Of a DNA stretch of 64,000 nt, positions 24,111 through 33,299 are shown one piece after another. This stretch comes from Bog-756 sp963756515. GTDB taxonomy: Bacteria > Actinomycetota > Acidimicrobiia > Acidimicrobiales > RAAP-2. The notes below the pieces were generated by a model, which was not told the origin of the DNA, ran no database searches, and was given only the letters and a program-made list of their open reading frames with translations. The stretch spans positions 186,001 to 250,000 of the forward strand of contig CAVWNV010000013.1 in the NCBI GenBank assembly GCA_963756515.1, in the 5' to 3' direction. Numbering within the stretch: position 1 is the stretch's first letter; each line of letters starts with the position of its first letter. A program made the translations under genes and the position numbers.

Positions 24111-25118
24111 TCAGTTGGTGGGCCCCCCCAACCAGCCCCGCTTCCGGAAGAGGTACAGCAGCCCGGCCGCAGACACCAGCTCGAGGGCGACGGCGAACGT
24201 GTAGAACGGCCATCGTCCGGTGATGTGATTGACGAGGTATGAGAAATTCTGGCCGAAGAAGCCGGTCAGGAAACTCAGCGGCAGGAAGACCGTGGCGATG
24301 ATGGTGAGCTGCTTCATGACCACGTTCAGCCGGTTGGAGACGGTGGACAGATGGGTGTCCATGACGCCGCTCAGCAGGTCGCGGTAGCCGTCGACCAGGT
24401 CGCTGATGCGGATCAGGTGGTCGTAGACATCGCGCACGTACCGCTGGCCCTCGTCGGTGACGCCGGGGAGCACGGTCACCCCCGATGTGATGCTGGCGAA
24501 CATGTCACGCTGGGGCGTGATCACCTTGCGGATGGTGATCAGCGAGCGCTTCATGGCGAACAGCTCACCCAGCTGCGCGTCGGTGGGCCGGACCAGGATG
24601 GCGTCCTCCAGCTCGTCGATCTGGCTGTCGAACCGGTCCAGCATGGGGAAGAAGCTGTCGACCAGTTGGTCGATGATCAGGTAGATGATGGCGATCTGCG
24701 GGGGCGCCTGGTCGGGTGTCCTCACGTGGGCGATCCGCCCCTCCACATCGGCCAGAGCGTGGCACGGGCCGTGGTGCACGGTGATCACGAAGTGGTCGGC
24801 GAAGATGAAGTGGACCTCGTCGGTCGAGGTCCCGTCGGCCGAGGCGCCGTGGACCACCATGTAGGTGAAGTCGTCGTAGTCCTCGATCTTGGGGCGTTGG
24901 CCGAAATGTTGGGCGTCGTCGACGGCCAGGTGGTGGACGTGGAACACGGTCAACAGCAGGTCGTGCGCCTCGTCATCGACACCGTCGAGGTCGAGCCAGA
25001 AGAACTGACGGTCGGCCAGGTGCTGCTCGATGGCGGCCCGGGTCGCCGGCGAAGTCGTTCCGGCCACGGTCAGGGATCCGTCCATCTCCAGATTCTGACG
25101 CCGTAGCCCGCCGGCCAC
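24111..25118 (-). CDS. corA: CorA-family metal ion transporter
   Basis: 335-aa CorA-type magnesium/cobalt channel subunit. A large cytoplasmic alpha/beta and coiled-coil domain (1-270) includes EDYDDFTYMVVHG and the stalk helix MDTHLSTVSNRLNVVMKQLT. Two C-terminal membrane helices follow. The loop after the first helix reads TGFFGQNFSYL, so the usual GMN filter signature is replaced by GQN. That variant occurs in some actinobacterial members; its effect on ion choice is unknown. The GTG start at 25118 is weakly supported, and an internal ATG at 25085 (MDGSLTVAG) is an alternative. Confidence 0.85.
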   Translation of the reverse strand: MAGGLRRQNLEMDGSLTVAGTTSPATRAAIEQHLADRQFFWLDLDGVDDEAHDLLLTVFHVHHLAVDDAQHFGQRPKIEDYDDFTYMVVHGASADGTSTDEVHFIFADHFVITVHHGPCHALADVEGRIAHVRTPDQAPPQIAIIYLIIDQLVDSFFPMLDRFDSQIDELEDAILVRPTDAQLGELFAMKRSLITIRKVITPQRDMFASITSGVTVLPGVTDEGQRYVRDVYDHLIRISDLVDGYRDLLSGVMDTHLSTVSNRLNVVMKQLTIIATVFLPLSFLTGFFGQNFSYLVNHITGRWPFYTFAVALELVSAAGLLYLFRKRGWLGGPTN

Positions 25119-25189
25119 GGGGATGGGACCGCCGGGGGCCGTGGCCCCTCTCCGTGGTCCGACTCAGACCGCGGTCGGGATTCCACCCA

Positions 25190-25708
25190 TCAGTCGATCC
25201 GGGTGAGGTTCCGGCGGTAGCGGTGACCGTTCGAGACGTACTCCGATGCGGCGATCTCGATGACCCTCCGGTTGGATCGGTCCGCCAGGACCGTGGCCGG
25301 CACTCCGAGGGCCAGGGCGTCCGGGGGGATCACCATGTTGTTGGGCACGACGGCGTTGGCGCCGACGGTGGCGCCGGCACCGACCACGGCATGGTGGAGC
25401 ACCACCGAACCCGAACCGACCAGCGAGTCGTTCTCGACGGTGCATCCCTCGAGATGGGCCAGGTGACCGATCACGCAACCGTCTCCGATGGCGGTGGGGA
25501 ACCCCGGCCCGGCGTGGATGACGGTGCCGTCCTGCACGGAGGACCGGGCCCCGACGGAGATGGTCCCGTAGTCGCCCCGCAGCACCGCGTGGGGCCACAC
25601 CGTCGACTCGGAGCCGATGGTGACGTCGCCGATGATCACGGCGGCGGGGTGGATGTACGCCTCCGGGTCGATGTGTGGCACGAGGTCGTCGAGTCGGTAG
25701 ATGGCCAT
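25190..25708 (-). CDS. Gamma-class carbonic anhydrase family protein
   Basis: 172-aa left-handed beta-helix protein of the gamma-carbonic anhydrase/YrdA group. Hexapeptide repeats run through residues 15-135 (AAVIIGDVTIGSESTVW...). The zinc histidines are His65 in TVIHAG and His82/His85 in GHLAHLEG. Many members of this group lack proven carbonic anhydrase activity, so the reaction is uncertain. A C-terminal helical tail (150-172) follows. It is in the same direction as corA with a 71-bp gap. Confidence 0.88.
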   Translation of the reverse strand: MAIYRLDDLVPHIDPEAYIHPAAVIIGDVTIGSESTVWPHAVLRGDYGTISVGARSSVQDGTVIHAGPGFPTAIGDGCVIGHLAHLEGCTVENDSLVGSGSVVLHHAVVGAGATVGANAVVPNNMVIPPDALALGVPATVLADRSNRRVIEIAASEYVSNGHRYRRNLTRID

Positions 25709-25767
25709 GAGCCGACCCTACGGCAAGCCGGGTCCGGGACCGGCCCCGGACCCGCCGTGACGCCAAC

Positions 25768-25783
25768 GTGACGGTTCCGTTAC
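25768..25783. promoter_or_regulatory. Imperfect palindrome upstream of the mannosyltransferase genes
   Basis: GTGACGGTTCCGTTAC has 7-bp arms with one mismatch (GTGACGG / CCGTTAC). It lies 77 bp before the mptB-like start codon and overlaps a TACGAT -10-like hexamer (25781-25786), so it could be an operator of the glycosyltransferase operon. Confidence 0.3.
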
Positions 25784-25859
25784 GATCATGCGGGCTAACG
25801 TTTGGCGCGACATCGTTCACCGGTGGCCTGGGTCCTGTGGGTCGACAGGAGGGAGACAC

Positions 25860-27332
25860 GTGGGAGCGCCCACCGCCGTGCACGAAGCCCGAGACAGCCG
25901 GCGGTCCGGTGGAGAGGCGACGCGCTCGTTCCCCGTGTGGGTGGCCGTCGGGTGGTTCGGGGCCATGGGGATGGTGCTGACGGGGACCCGTATCGGAGCG
26001 GTCCCCGATCCCCGGCAGCTGCTGTGGTGGTTCTCCGTGCCCAGTGCCGGTTCTCCGCTCGACTCCGTCGGCTTCTACGTGGCGCTGGCGCTGCTGTTGG
26101 CAGCGTGGCTCGGCATCGGGCGCGAGGCACGCCGCGGCGGCCTGACCGTCGGACGGGCCTGGATCGTTCTCGCCGTGTGGGGACTGCCCTTCCTCGTCGG
26201 ACCACCACTGTTCAGCCGGGACCTCTACAGCTACGTGGGTCAGGGCCTGGTGGCCCACCACGGCATGAATCCCTATGCCCACGCACCTTCCGTGCTCGGC
26301 CCGGGCCCGCTCCTGTCCTCCATCGCCAGCGTATGGAGGAACACGACGTCGCCCTACGGTCCGCTCTTCGTGGCCCCGAGCAAGGTGGTGGCAGCCGGGG
26401 CCGGAGGATCGCTCATCGTCCAAGTGCTGGCCTTCCGGGCCTTCGAGCTCATCGGCGTCGTGCTCGTCATGGTGTCACTGCCCCGCCTGGCCCGACACCT
26501 CGGCACCGATCCGGGCCTGGCCCTGTGGCTCGGCGCCCTCAGCCCCCTGGCCCTGTTCAGCTTCGTGGCTTCCGGGCACAACGACGCCCTGATGGTGGGC
26601 CTGCTGGTGGCCGGGGTCACCCTCGCCGTCACCGGCCGGCTGCGGGCAGGACTGGTGGTGTGCGCGCTGGCGGCGACGGTCAAGCTCCCGGCCGCCGCCG
26701 CGGTGGTCTTCCTGGCCGCGGACCGGGCCGGCTCGATGACCGGGTCCCGCCGGTGGAGAGTGCTCGGGGAGGCCCTGGCCATACTGGCCGTGGTGTTCGT
26801 CGGTGTGACGTTGTTGTGTGGCGACGGGTGGACCTGGATCGGTCCGACCGCACTCCACATCCCCACTGAGCTCCGCGTCCTGTCGACACCTTCTGTCTCG
26901 CTCGGCGTGCTCGTCTTCCACCTCGTCCACCCGCTCGGCATCCCGGTGACCGGTTCGGCGGTGGTCACCGTCACCCAGGACCTGGTGGCCCTGGCCACCG
27001 TGGTGGCCATCGTGTGGCTCCTCGCCACCGTCCGCCGTCACGAGGTGGTCCGATCGATGGGGCTGGCCCTCATCCTGATCGTGGTGGGTAGCCCCACGGT
27101 GTGGCCCTGGTACCTGATGTGGGGCCTGGTGCTGCTGGCGGCGACCACCATGCAGCGGTCGACGGTCCTGGCCACCGTGGCCGCCCTGGCCATGCTGGTG
27201 GTGGGGCCCAGCGGTCATCCTCTGCTGGGTGGATGGTGGTACCTCGTCGTCTCCCTGGGCACCCTGACCGCGTGTGTTTGGCTGATCCGGGGTCAGCGCT
27301 GGAGGGCGGTGGTCGCCGGACATGCCGCCTGA
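25860..27332 (+). CDS. MptB-like polyprenol-phosphomannose-dependent alpha-1,6-mannosyltransferase (GT-C)
   Basis: 490-aa integral membrane glycosyltransferase with about 11-13 helices. The first external loop holds FSRDLYSYVGQGLVAHHGMNPY, matching the DE/DxYSY acidic catalytic motif of actinobacterial MptA/MptB, and later SGHNDALMVGLLVAG. MptB uses decaprenyl-phosphomannose to extend lipomannan. GTG 25860 is chosen because AGGAGGG (25847-25853) is 6 bp upstream. The next gene (mannosyltransferase-like) overlaps its 3' end, so they are probably co-translated. The glycan made here is unknown. Confidence 0.8.
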   Translation: MGAPTAVHEARDSRRSGGEATRSFPVWVAVGWFGAMGMVLTGTRIGAVPDPRQLLWWFSVPSAGSPLDSVGFYVALALLLAAWLGIGREARRGGLTVGRAWIVLAVWGLPFLVGPPLFSRDLYSYVGQGLVAHHGMNPYAHAPSVLGPGPLLSSIASVWRNTTSPYGPLFVAPSKVVAAGAGGSLIVQVLAFRAFELIGVVLVMVSLPRLARHLGTDPGLALWLGALSPLALFSFVASGHNDALMVGLLVAGVTLAVTGRLRAGLVVCALAATVKLPAAAAVVFLAADRAGSMTGSRRWRVLGEALAILAVVFVGVTLLCGDGWTWIGPTALHIPTELRVLSTPSVSLGVLVFHLVHPLGIPVTGSAVVTVTQDLVALATVVAIVWLLATVRRHEVVRSMGLALILIVVGSPTVWPWYLMWGLVLLAATTMQRSTVLATVAALAMLVVGPSGHPLLGGWWYLVVSLGTLTACVWLIRGQRWRAVVAGHAA

Positions 27333-28542
27333 GTCCCCGGCCACGACCGACGTCACGGTGACCGAGCCCACCGTGGCTCGGAGCAGTGCCGCTCCCCCGC
27401 CCGGCCTCGACACCGTGATGCCGCTGCCGCCCACGGAGCCGGCCGTTCGCCGATGGCCCGACTGGTTGGTGCGACCGGCCGCCATCTACCTGGTGTCGCG
27501 GGCCATCACCTGGGCCACCCTCGCCGTCACCACCCTCTTCACGCACAAGAGCATCCTCCAAGAGGTGGACCGGTGGGACAGCCGCTGGTTCCTCCGCGCC
27601 GCCGTCACCGGTTGGCCCCAGCACCTCCCCCACCACAACGGCCATGTGGCCGGAAGCACCATCGCCTTCTTCCCGCTCTACCCGCTGAGCATCCGCTGGC
27701 TTTCACAGCTCACCGGTCTGACCCCGCTGGCCGCCGGCGTGACCATCACCACGGTCACCGGGTTGGTGGCCATGGTGGGTGTGTGGGTGCTGGTCCACCA
27801 CTACGCCGACCGGCAGGCCGCCGACCGGGGCACGCTGCTGGTGGCCCTGTTCCCCGGATCGTTCGTGCTGAGCCTGGCGTACTCGGAGGGCTTCGCCATC
27901 ACCTTCTTGGCCTTCGGACTGTTGGCGCTGCTGCAGCGCCGGTGGCTACTGGCCGGCCTCCTCGGGCTGTTGGCCAGTGCCACCACCCCGGTGGCACTGG
28001 GATTCGAGGTGAGCTGTCTGTGGTGCGCCTACCGCGAGATCGTCCCCGATCGGAACTGGCGGTCACTGGCCGCTCCCATCCTGGCTCCGCTGGGATTCGT
28101 CAGCTACCAACTCTGGCTCTGGCAACACACCGGCCACCTCAACGCCTGGAGACTGACCGAGCGGGGCGGATGGAAGAGCTATCCCTCGCTGGTCTACGCC
28201 GTCCATACCGTGGTGGTCTTCGTCAAGGATCCGATCGCCACCAACAAGACCGACGACCTCCTCTTCGTCTGCACCGCCCTCGTGGTGTTGGCCTCCGTCG
28301 TGGCCATCCGGTCCTCGATGCCGAGGCCCGTGGTCCTCTACGGTCTGGCCGCGGCGGTCCTGGGCATGATCTCGGCGCCGATCGGGCTGCGGCCGCGCTT
28401 CATCTTCCTGGCCTTCCCGCTCATCATCGCCGTGGCGACCTGGCTGCGCCCCCGGGCCTTCGTCTGGGCGGTGGCGGTATCAGCGGTCCTGCTGGCCGCC
28501 ATGACGGCGTTCGAGGTTTCCTCCTACCGGATCTTCCCGTAG
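27322..28542 (+). CDS. PIG-V-like GT-C membrane mannosyltransferase
   Basis: 406-aa membrane glycosyltransferase. It has the N-terminal loop sequence VDRWDSRWFLRAAVTGWP, resembling the WDS/WDG acidic motif of PIG-V and bacterial relatives, followed by TIAFFPLYPLSIRW. The next loops are LFPGSFVLSLAYSEGFAITF and a C-terminal LRPRFIFLAFPL. About ten membrane helices are visible. It overlaps the previous gene by 11 bp, which points to translational coupling. Probable donor is a polyprenyl-phosphate sugar; acceptor and product are unknown. Confidence 0.78.
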   Translation: MPPESPATTDVTVTEPTVARSSAAPPPGLDTVMPLPPTEPAVRRWPDWLVRPAAIYLVSRAITWATLAVTTLFTHKSILQEVDRWDSRWFLRAAVTGWPQHLPHHNGHVAGSTIAFFPLYPLSIRWLSQLTGLTPLAAGVTITTVTGLVAMVGVWVLVHHYADRQAADRGTLLVALFPGSFVLSLAYSEGFAITFLAFGLLALLQRRWLLAGLLGLLASATTPVALGFEVSCLWCAYREIVPDRNWRSLAAPILAPLGFVSYQLWLWQHTGHLNAWRLTERGGWKSYPSLVYAVHTVVVFVKDPIATNKTDDLLFVCTALVVLASVVAIRSSMPRPVVLYGLAAAVLGMISAPIGLRPRFIFLAFPLIIAVATWLRPRAFVWAVAVSAVLLAAMTAFEVSSYRIFP

Positions 28543-28696
28543 GGGACGTGGGAGTGCGGCCGAGCGTCATGCCTGTACCGGGGTACCGATGCCACCTACC
28601 ATCGTCGCCGTGGTTCGTCCCGGCCCGGGACGGCGACTCCCTGTCTCCGTGCTCTGACCGAGGCGGGCTCGAGCCACGGCCGGCAGCATCAGGGGG

Positions 28697-30484
28697 ATGA
28701 CCATCGTACGAGCACCGGATACCGGAGCCCTGCCCAGCCCGGGGACGGCGGCAGAAGACCGCGGACCGACCGTGAGCCGGACGGAGCCGGGAATCGGGCG
28801 CCCCGGGGCCGGCTCCCTCCACCGGGTCGGGGAGCGCTGTGCCTGGAGCCTGGTCTGGTTGGGGGTGATGATCGGGGGCCTCGACCTGTGGGGCGCATGG
28901 TCGTCATGGCCCCCGGGGGGCTACCTGGCCCCGTTGGTCATGTTCGTGGGGATCGCCGGGGTGGCCTGGACGTGGGTGGTGACCGACCCCCGGTCGCCGG
29001 CCATGCCGCTGGCCGCATTGGTCTCGACCCTGGTCGCGACCCTCGGTGCCGAGGGCGTCGGCATCCATGTCCGCCAGTACTACGCCACCGATTCGGGGGC
29101 GTTCAACCAGGTCGCAGCCCGTCTCTTGCTGCACGGGCACGATCCCTACACGTCCACGATGGCCTCGGCTTCGCAGCTCCTCAAGACACCCTCGGACTAC
29201 TGGACCTACACCGTTGCCGGTGGTCACGTCACGGCCGTCTCCTATCCGGCCGGGTCGTTCCTACTGGAGGTACCGGTGATGTTCTTCGGCTTCCTCCATC
29301 AGACCGTCGACTGGGTGGACCTGGTGGCGTGGCTCGTCACCGGCGCGCTGGTCTTCGTGCTGTTCCCTGCCCCGTTGCGCTGGGTGGGCCCCCTCCTGGT
29401 GGCCACCCCGATCTATGCCGACATCTTCAGTTCGGGTGGGACCGACGCCGTCTTCCTGCCCTTCCTGGTCCTGGCCGTGTGGCACTGGGACCGGTTCGGC
29501 CAGGGCCCGGGGGCCGGCCCGGCCCGGTGGATGGGGCCGGTCGCGCTCGGGGTGGCGTGCTCGATGAAGCAGACACCGTGGTTCTGCGTGGGCTTTCTGG
29601 CCATCGGGCTGTTCATCGAGGCCCGTGCGTCCGGACGGCCAGCGGCCCGCCTGGTGGCTGGGTACCTGGCCATCGTGGTGGGGGTGTTCACCGCCGTCAA
29701 CCTGCCCTTCGTCATCTGGCAGCCGACAGCCTGGGCCCGGGGGACCTTGCTGCCCCTACGGCAGCCGCTGGTGGCCGACGGACAGGGCCTGGTCACCCTG
29801 GCCCTCCACGGCGTGGCGCGCGGGGTGTCCCTCCCGTTGCTCAGTGTGGCCGCGGCCTTGGTCTACGTGGCCCTGCTGGGCGCGCTGGCGGTCTGGTACC
29901 CCCAGATGAAGCGCATCTGGCTCCTGGTATTGCCGCTGGTGTTCTTCGTGGCTCCCCGCAGCCTCTTGAGCTATCTGCTCGATCTCCTGCCGGCCGCCAT
30001 CGTGGCGGCCGTCACTGTGGCGCCCGCCCCCCGCCCCGGGCTGGTTGCGACCGTCCGGCGGAACCGGGTCCCCCTCGGCCTGGCCGTCCTGGTGCCGGCG
30101 GCGGCGGCAGTGGCGGTGGCGGTGCTGGCCTTCTCCTCGCCGCCCCTCCGACTCGACGTGCAGTCGTTCGCGTCGTCCCAGGCGGCCACCTCGCTCGACG
30201 CCGTGACGGTCGACGTGCACAACACCACCGACCAGACGGTGGTCCCCCACTTCATGGTGACCATCGGCAGCGCCCATCCCGACGGCTTCTGGCACACCGC
30301 CTCCCACCGCCCGGTGGTGCTGGGTCCGCACGCCTCGGCCGTGGTCACCCTGCATCCCCCCGCGTACGCCGGTGCACCCGGTCACGGCTCCTTCTGGCTG
30401 GTGGCCGCCTACACCTCCTCGCCCGACGCCCTCAGTACCACGCCGTTGCAGCTGTGGCGTCTGGGCAAGGCCGACCAGCAGTAG
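28697..30484 (+). CDS. GT87/DUF2029-like membrane glycosyltransferase
   Basis: 595-aa multi-spanning membrane protein similar to the GT-C glycosyltransferase group (GT87/DUF2029). Its first external loop reads YYATDSGAFNQVAARLLLHGHDPYTS, typical of the donor-site loop, and it contains about 12 membrane helices. The C-terminal region after the last helix (about 480-590) is beta-rich (VTVDVHNTTDQTVVPHFMVTIG) and resembles an extracellular immunoglobulin-like domain. The ATG at 28697 is not strongly supported by an SD. It is in the same direction as the two preceding glycosyltransferases, 154 bp downstream. Confidence 0.75.
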   Translation: MTIVRAPDTGALPSPGTAAEDRGPTVSRTEPGIGRPGAGSLHRVGERCAWSLVWLGVMIGGLDLWGAWSSWPPGGYLAPLVMFVGIAGVAWTWVVTDPRSPAMPLAALVSTLVATLGAEGVGIHVRQYYATDSGAFNQVAARLLLHGHDPYTSTMASASQLLKTPSDYWTYTVAGGHVTAVSYPAGSFLLEVPVMFFGFLHQTVDWVDLVAWLVTGALVFVLFPAPLRWVGPLLVATPIYADIFSSGGTDAVFLPFLVLAVWHWDRFGQGPGAGPARWMGPVALGVACSMKQTPWFCVGFLAIGLFIEARASGRPAARLVAGYLAIVVGVFTAVNLPFVIWQPTAWARGTLLPLRQPLVADGQGLVTLALHGVARGVSLPLLSVAAALVYVALLGALAVWYPQMKRIWLLVLPLVFFVAPRSLLSYLLDLLPAAIVAAVTVAPAPRPGLVATVRRNRVPLGLAVLVPAAAAVAVAVLAFSSPPLRLDVQSFASSQAATSLDAVTVDVHNTTDQTVVPHFMVTIGSAHPDGFWHTASHRPVVLGPHASAVVTLHPPAYAGAPGHGSFWLVAAYTSSPDALSTTPLQLWRLGKADQQ

Positions 30485-30581
30485 GTGGGGCGGCGTTCCG
30501 TCCGGTCGTCCGCTCCTGACCCATCCGGCCCACCCCATTAGGATGGTCCGGCCCGGAGGGGCGGCCGCGAGGAGGCAGTTC

Positions 30582-31772
30582 ATGGATGAGTCCGGGAATC
30601 TCCACCACCCGGTGGTCGATGCCGACAACCACTACTACGAGGCCCTGGATGCCTTCACCCGACATCTCGACCCCACCCTGGGCGGTCGGGTCATCCAGTG
30701 GAGCGAGATCGGCGGACGCCGGTACCACGTCATCGGAGGTCGGGTCAGTCATGCCGTGACCAATCCCACCTTCGACCCGGTGGCCCTGCCCGGGGCGATG
30801 TACGACTACTTCCGCGGCAATCCCGACCAGAGGAACCCACTCGAATTCCTGGCCCGGCGGGAGCCCGTACGTGCCGCCTACCGGGAGCCCGAGGCCCGCC
30901 TGGCCACCCTGGACGAACAGGGTCTGGCCGCGTGCCTGTTGTTCCCGACCCTCGGGATGATCTACGAGGAGCCCCTGGCCCACGACCCCGAGGCCGTCTG
31001 TCACCTGTTCCGGGCCTTCAACCGCTGGATGCTGGAGGACTGGACCTTCAACTTCCGTGACCGCATCTTCGCCGCCCCGTACGTCACGCTGGCCGATCCG
31101 GCCTGGGCCGCAGACGAGCTGGCCTGGGCCCTCGACCACGGCGCCCGGACCGTGGTCATGCGACCGGCCGCGCCGACCACCGCTCTCGGGCGGCGCAGCC
31201 CGTTCGACCCTCTCTTCGATCGGTTCTGGGGGCTGGCCAACGAGTCGGGTATCGCCGTGGTGGTCCACGCCGCCGACAGCGGCATCTCGTCCAACGGCTA
31301 CGCCGTGGACGGGTTCGGCGCCACCTTCTCCGGGGGTTGGAAGCCGTCCATCAAATCCTTCGCCATCGAGCAGGCCATCCGTGACTACCTCCTGACGCTG
31401 ATCTTCGACAACCATCTCGAGCGGTTCCCGAACCTGCGCATCGCCTCCATCGAGAACGGGGCCGAGTACCTGCCCGAGGTGATCAAGAAGATCCGGTCGA
31501 CGGCCAACAAGATGCCGGGCTACTGGAAGCACGACCCCGTCGAGACACTCCGACGCCAGGTGTGGATCAATCCGTTCTGGGAGGACGACGTCTACCAGGT
31601 GGCCGAATGCATGGGTGCCGACCGGGTCCTGTTCGGCTCGGACTGGCCCCACATCGAAGCGCTACCCGAGCCCCTCGACTATCTGGCCGAGCTCAAGAAC
31701 TTCTCCGAGGACGACCGCCGCCTGATCCTCAACGACAACGCCGTCGAGCTGATCACGCTGCGCCCGACCTGA
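30582..31772 (+). CDS. Amidohydrolase 2 family (metal-dependent hydrolase/decarboxylase-like)
   Basis: 396-aa protein of the amidohydrolase-2 group. It begins VVDADNHYYEALDAF, where the expected HxH metal pair is DADNHYYE with Asp and His. Later it has VVVHAADSGIS, IASIENGAEYLP and GSDWPHIEALPEP, where the Asp in GSDWPH is the usual metal/catalytic residue. Homologues include decarboxylases and uncharacterised hydrolases; I cannot pick a substrate. ATG 30582 is supported by GAGGAGGC 5-9 bp upstream. The next minus-strand gene ends 2 bp away, so the ends face each other. Confidence 0.85.
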   Translation: MDESGNLHHPVVDADNHYYEALDAFTRHLDPTLGGRVIQWSEIGGRRYHVIGGRVSHAVTNPTFDPVALPGAMYDYFRGNPDQRNPLEFLARREPVRAAYREPEARLATLDEQGLAACLLFPTLGMIYEEPLAHDPEAVCHLFRAFNRWMLEDWTFNFRDRIFAAPYVTLADPAWAADELAWALDHGARTVVMRPAAPTTALGRRSPFDPLFDRFWGLANESGIAVVVHAADSGISSNGYAVDGFGATFSGGWKPSIKSFAIEQAIRDYLLTLIFDNHLERFPNLRIASIENGAEYLPEVIKKIRSTANKMPGYWKHDPVETLRRQVWINPFWEDDVYQVAECMGADRVLFGSDWPHIEALPEPLDYLAELKNFSEDDRRLILNDNAVELITLRPT

Positions 31773-31774
31773 GG

Positions 31775-32968
31775 TCAGTTGATCTCCCAGTCGGCTCCGA
31801 CGTAGACGGGCGACATCACCATGACGCCCTCGGGCAGCCGGTAGAACTCCGGCCCCATGACGTCGAATGACATGACCGGCCTCCACGGGAGCAGCGGCTT
31901 CCCCATACCCCCGGCATGACCCGACATGGCCGGCCACAGCGAGTAGCGCCCCTTGGCCAGGGGCACATGGCGGAGGGTGCACTTCACCTCGAAGTCCCCG
32001 GCCGGAAACGACCCCGAATAGCGCACGATGAACATCGGGAAGGCGCTTCCCTGTGACACACCGATGAAGAAGTTGGCATCGAGAGGCGTGGGCGAGTTGA
32101 GCGTGAGGCGAATGTCGAGATCGCACTCCGACCGGACCTGACCACCGTCGGCGGCATCGATCTCCACTTTGAGTACCTCGACGATGCCCTCGTTGGACGT
32201 CGTCAGGGCGGCGTTCTGCTCGACCGCGGCCCGGTACAGTCCAACCACCTCTTTGGTGGGGCCGGATGCCTGTACCGCCGCGTCGGCCAACCACACCGCC
32301 TTCTCGCACACCGCCTCCACCGAGGCCAAGTCGTGGGACACGTAGAGCAACGTGGTTCCGGACCGGACGATCTCGCCGATGCGCTTGAGGCACTTCTGCT
32401 GGAAGTTGGCATCGCCCACGGCCAGTACCTCGTCCACCAGGAGCACGTCCGGCTCCAGGAAGGCGGCGATGGAGAAGCCGAGACGCATCATCATGCCCAT
32501 CGAGTAGAACTTGACCTGGCGGTTGACCGCGTCCTCGAGTCCGGCGAACTCGACGATCTCGTCGAACTTCTCCCTGATGGTCTGACGGCCCATGCCCATC
32601 ACCGCGCCGTACAGGAAGATGTTCTCCTTGCCGGTGAGCTCGGGGTGGATTCCGCTCGTCACGCTGAGCAACGCGCCGATACGGCCCTCGACCGAGCAGT
32701 AGCCGGCTGACTGGTAGGTGACCTGACTGATGATCTTGAGCAGGGTGGTCTTGCCCGATCCGTTGATGCCGATCAGGGCCAAGGTGCCACCCGGCGGGAC
32801 GTCGAGGCTGATGTCCTTGAGCACCCACCGGAAGTCGTGTCGGGCCCCGGTCCCGATCGACTTCCGGAACCGCTTCATCTGGTCGTAGAACTTGGGAACC
32901 GTCTTGTCGGCGCGGAACTTCTTCCACACCTGGTCGACATGGATCGAACCGCTAGGCAGCGTGGACAA
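31775..32968 (-). CDS. Wzt-like ABC transporter ATP-binding protein (polysaccharide export)
   Basis: 397-aa ATPase subunit of an O-antigen/teichoic-acid-type exporter. Walker A is GINGSGKT (67-74), the signature is YSMGMMMRLGFS (in place of LSGGQ, typical of this subfamily), Walker B is VLLVDEVLAVGD and the H-loop is YVSHD. Residues about 255-397 are an extra Wzt-type beta-sandwich domain that binds the glycan end in E. coli O9a. The start is TTG at 32968 with GGGAGGTGAGGG right upstream. The partner membrane subunit (Wzm/TagG type) is not in the window. Confidence 0.88.
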   Translation of the reverse strand: MSTLPSGSIHVDQVWKKFRADKTVPKFYDQMKRFRKSIGTGARHDFRWVLKDISLDVPPGGTLALIGINGSGKTTLLKIISQVTYQSAGYCSVEGRIGALLSVTSGIHPELTGKENIFLYGAVMGMGRQTIREKFDEIVEFAGLEDAVNRQVKFYSMGMMMRLGFSIAAFLEPDVLLVDEVLAVGDANFQQKCLKRIGEIVRSGTTLLYVSHDLASVEAVCEKAVWLADAAVQASGPTKEVVGLYRAAVEQNAALTTSNEGIVEVLKVEIDAADGGQVRSECDLDIRLTLNSPTPLDANFFIGVSQGSAFPMFIVRYSGSFPAGDFEVKCTLRHVPLAKGRYSLWPAMSGHAGGMGKPLLPWRPVMSFDVMGPEFYRLPEGVMVMSPVYVGADWEIN

Positions 32969-33299
32969 CCCTCACCTCCCGCTCCTCGATGACTCGGGCT
33001 CCTACGGCCACGCTCGGTTTGGCGACAATGACAGAGACTACCCTCGGCGTCTCCCCGGGTAGCGTGCAGGGAAGGAGTCCAGTCGGCGCGCTGTCAGGAA
33101 TTGCCCCCAGGAATGCCATCGGCTGACCCTAACCCCCCTGGCCCCGGCCGCCGGGCCTCTCCTTGCCATGTTCCGCCCCTCAAGCGTAGCGCGCCACGCC
33201 TGTCACCTGCTAGGACGTCTTGAGAAACCCCTCCCGCGCCCGGCCCGGGCCGAGGTGGAGCCGTGGCGGCGCCGCCGATTGCAACGCAGCGTGGCCCGA
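32969..33299. other. 331-bp intergenic region
   Basis: No reading frame is convincing. A weak hairpin CTACCC...GGGTAG lies near 33039-33063. It separates two minus-strand genes, so it may contain the promoter of the ABC ATPase and the terminator of the sulfotransferase. Confidence 0.3.

Noticed and set aside
24351..25106. 251-aa plus-strand frame opposite corA
   Set aside because: Composition is a mirror of the real minus-strand gene (Val/Gly/Asp/His runs), and no ribosome-binding site or motifs are seen.
32333..32710. Plus-strand frame opposite the ABC ATPase
   Set aside because: It lies entirely inside the conserved ATPase domain on the opposite strand and has no independent features.
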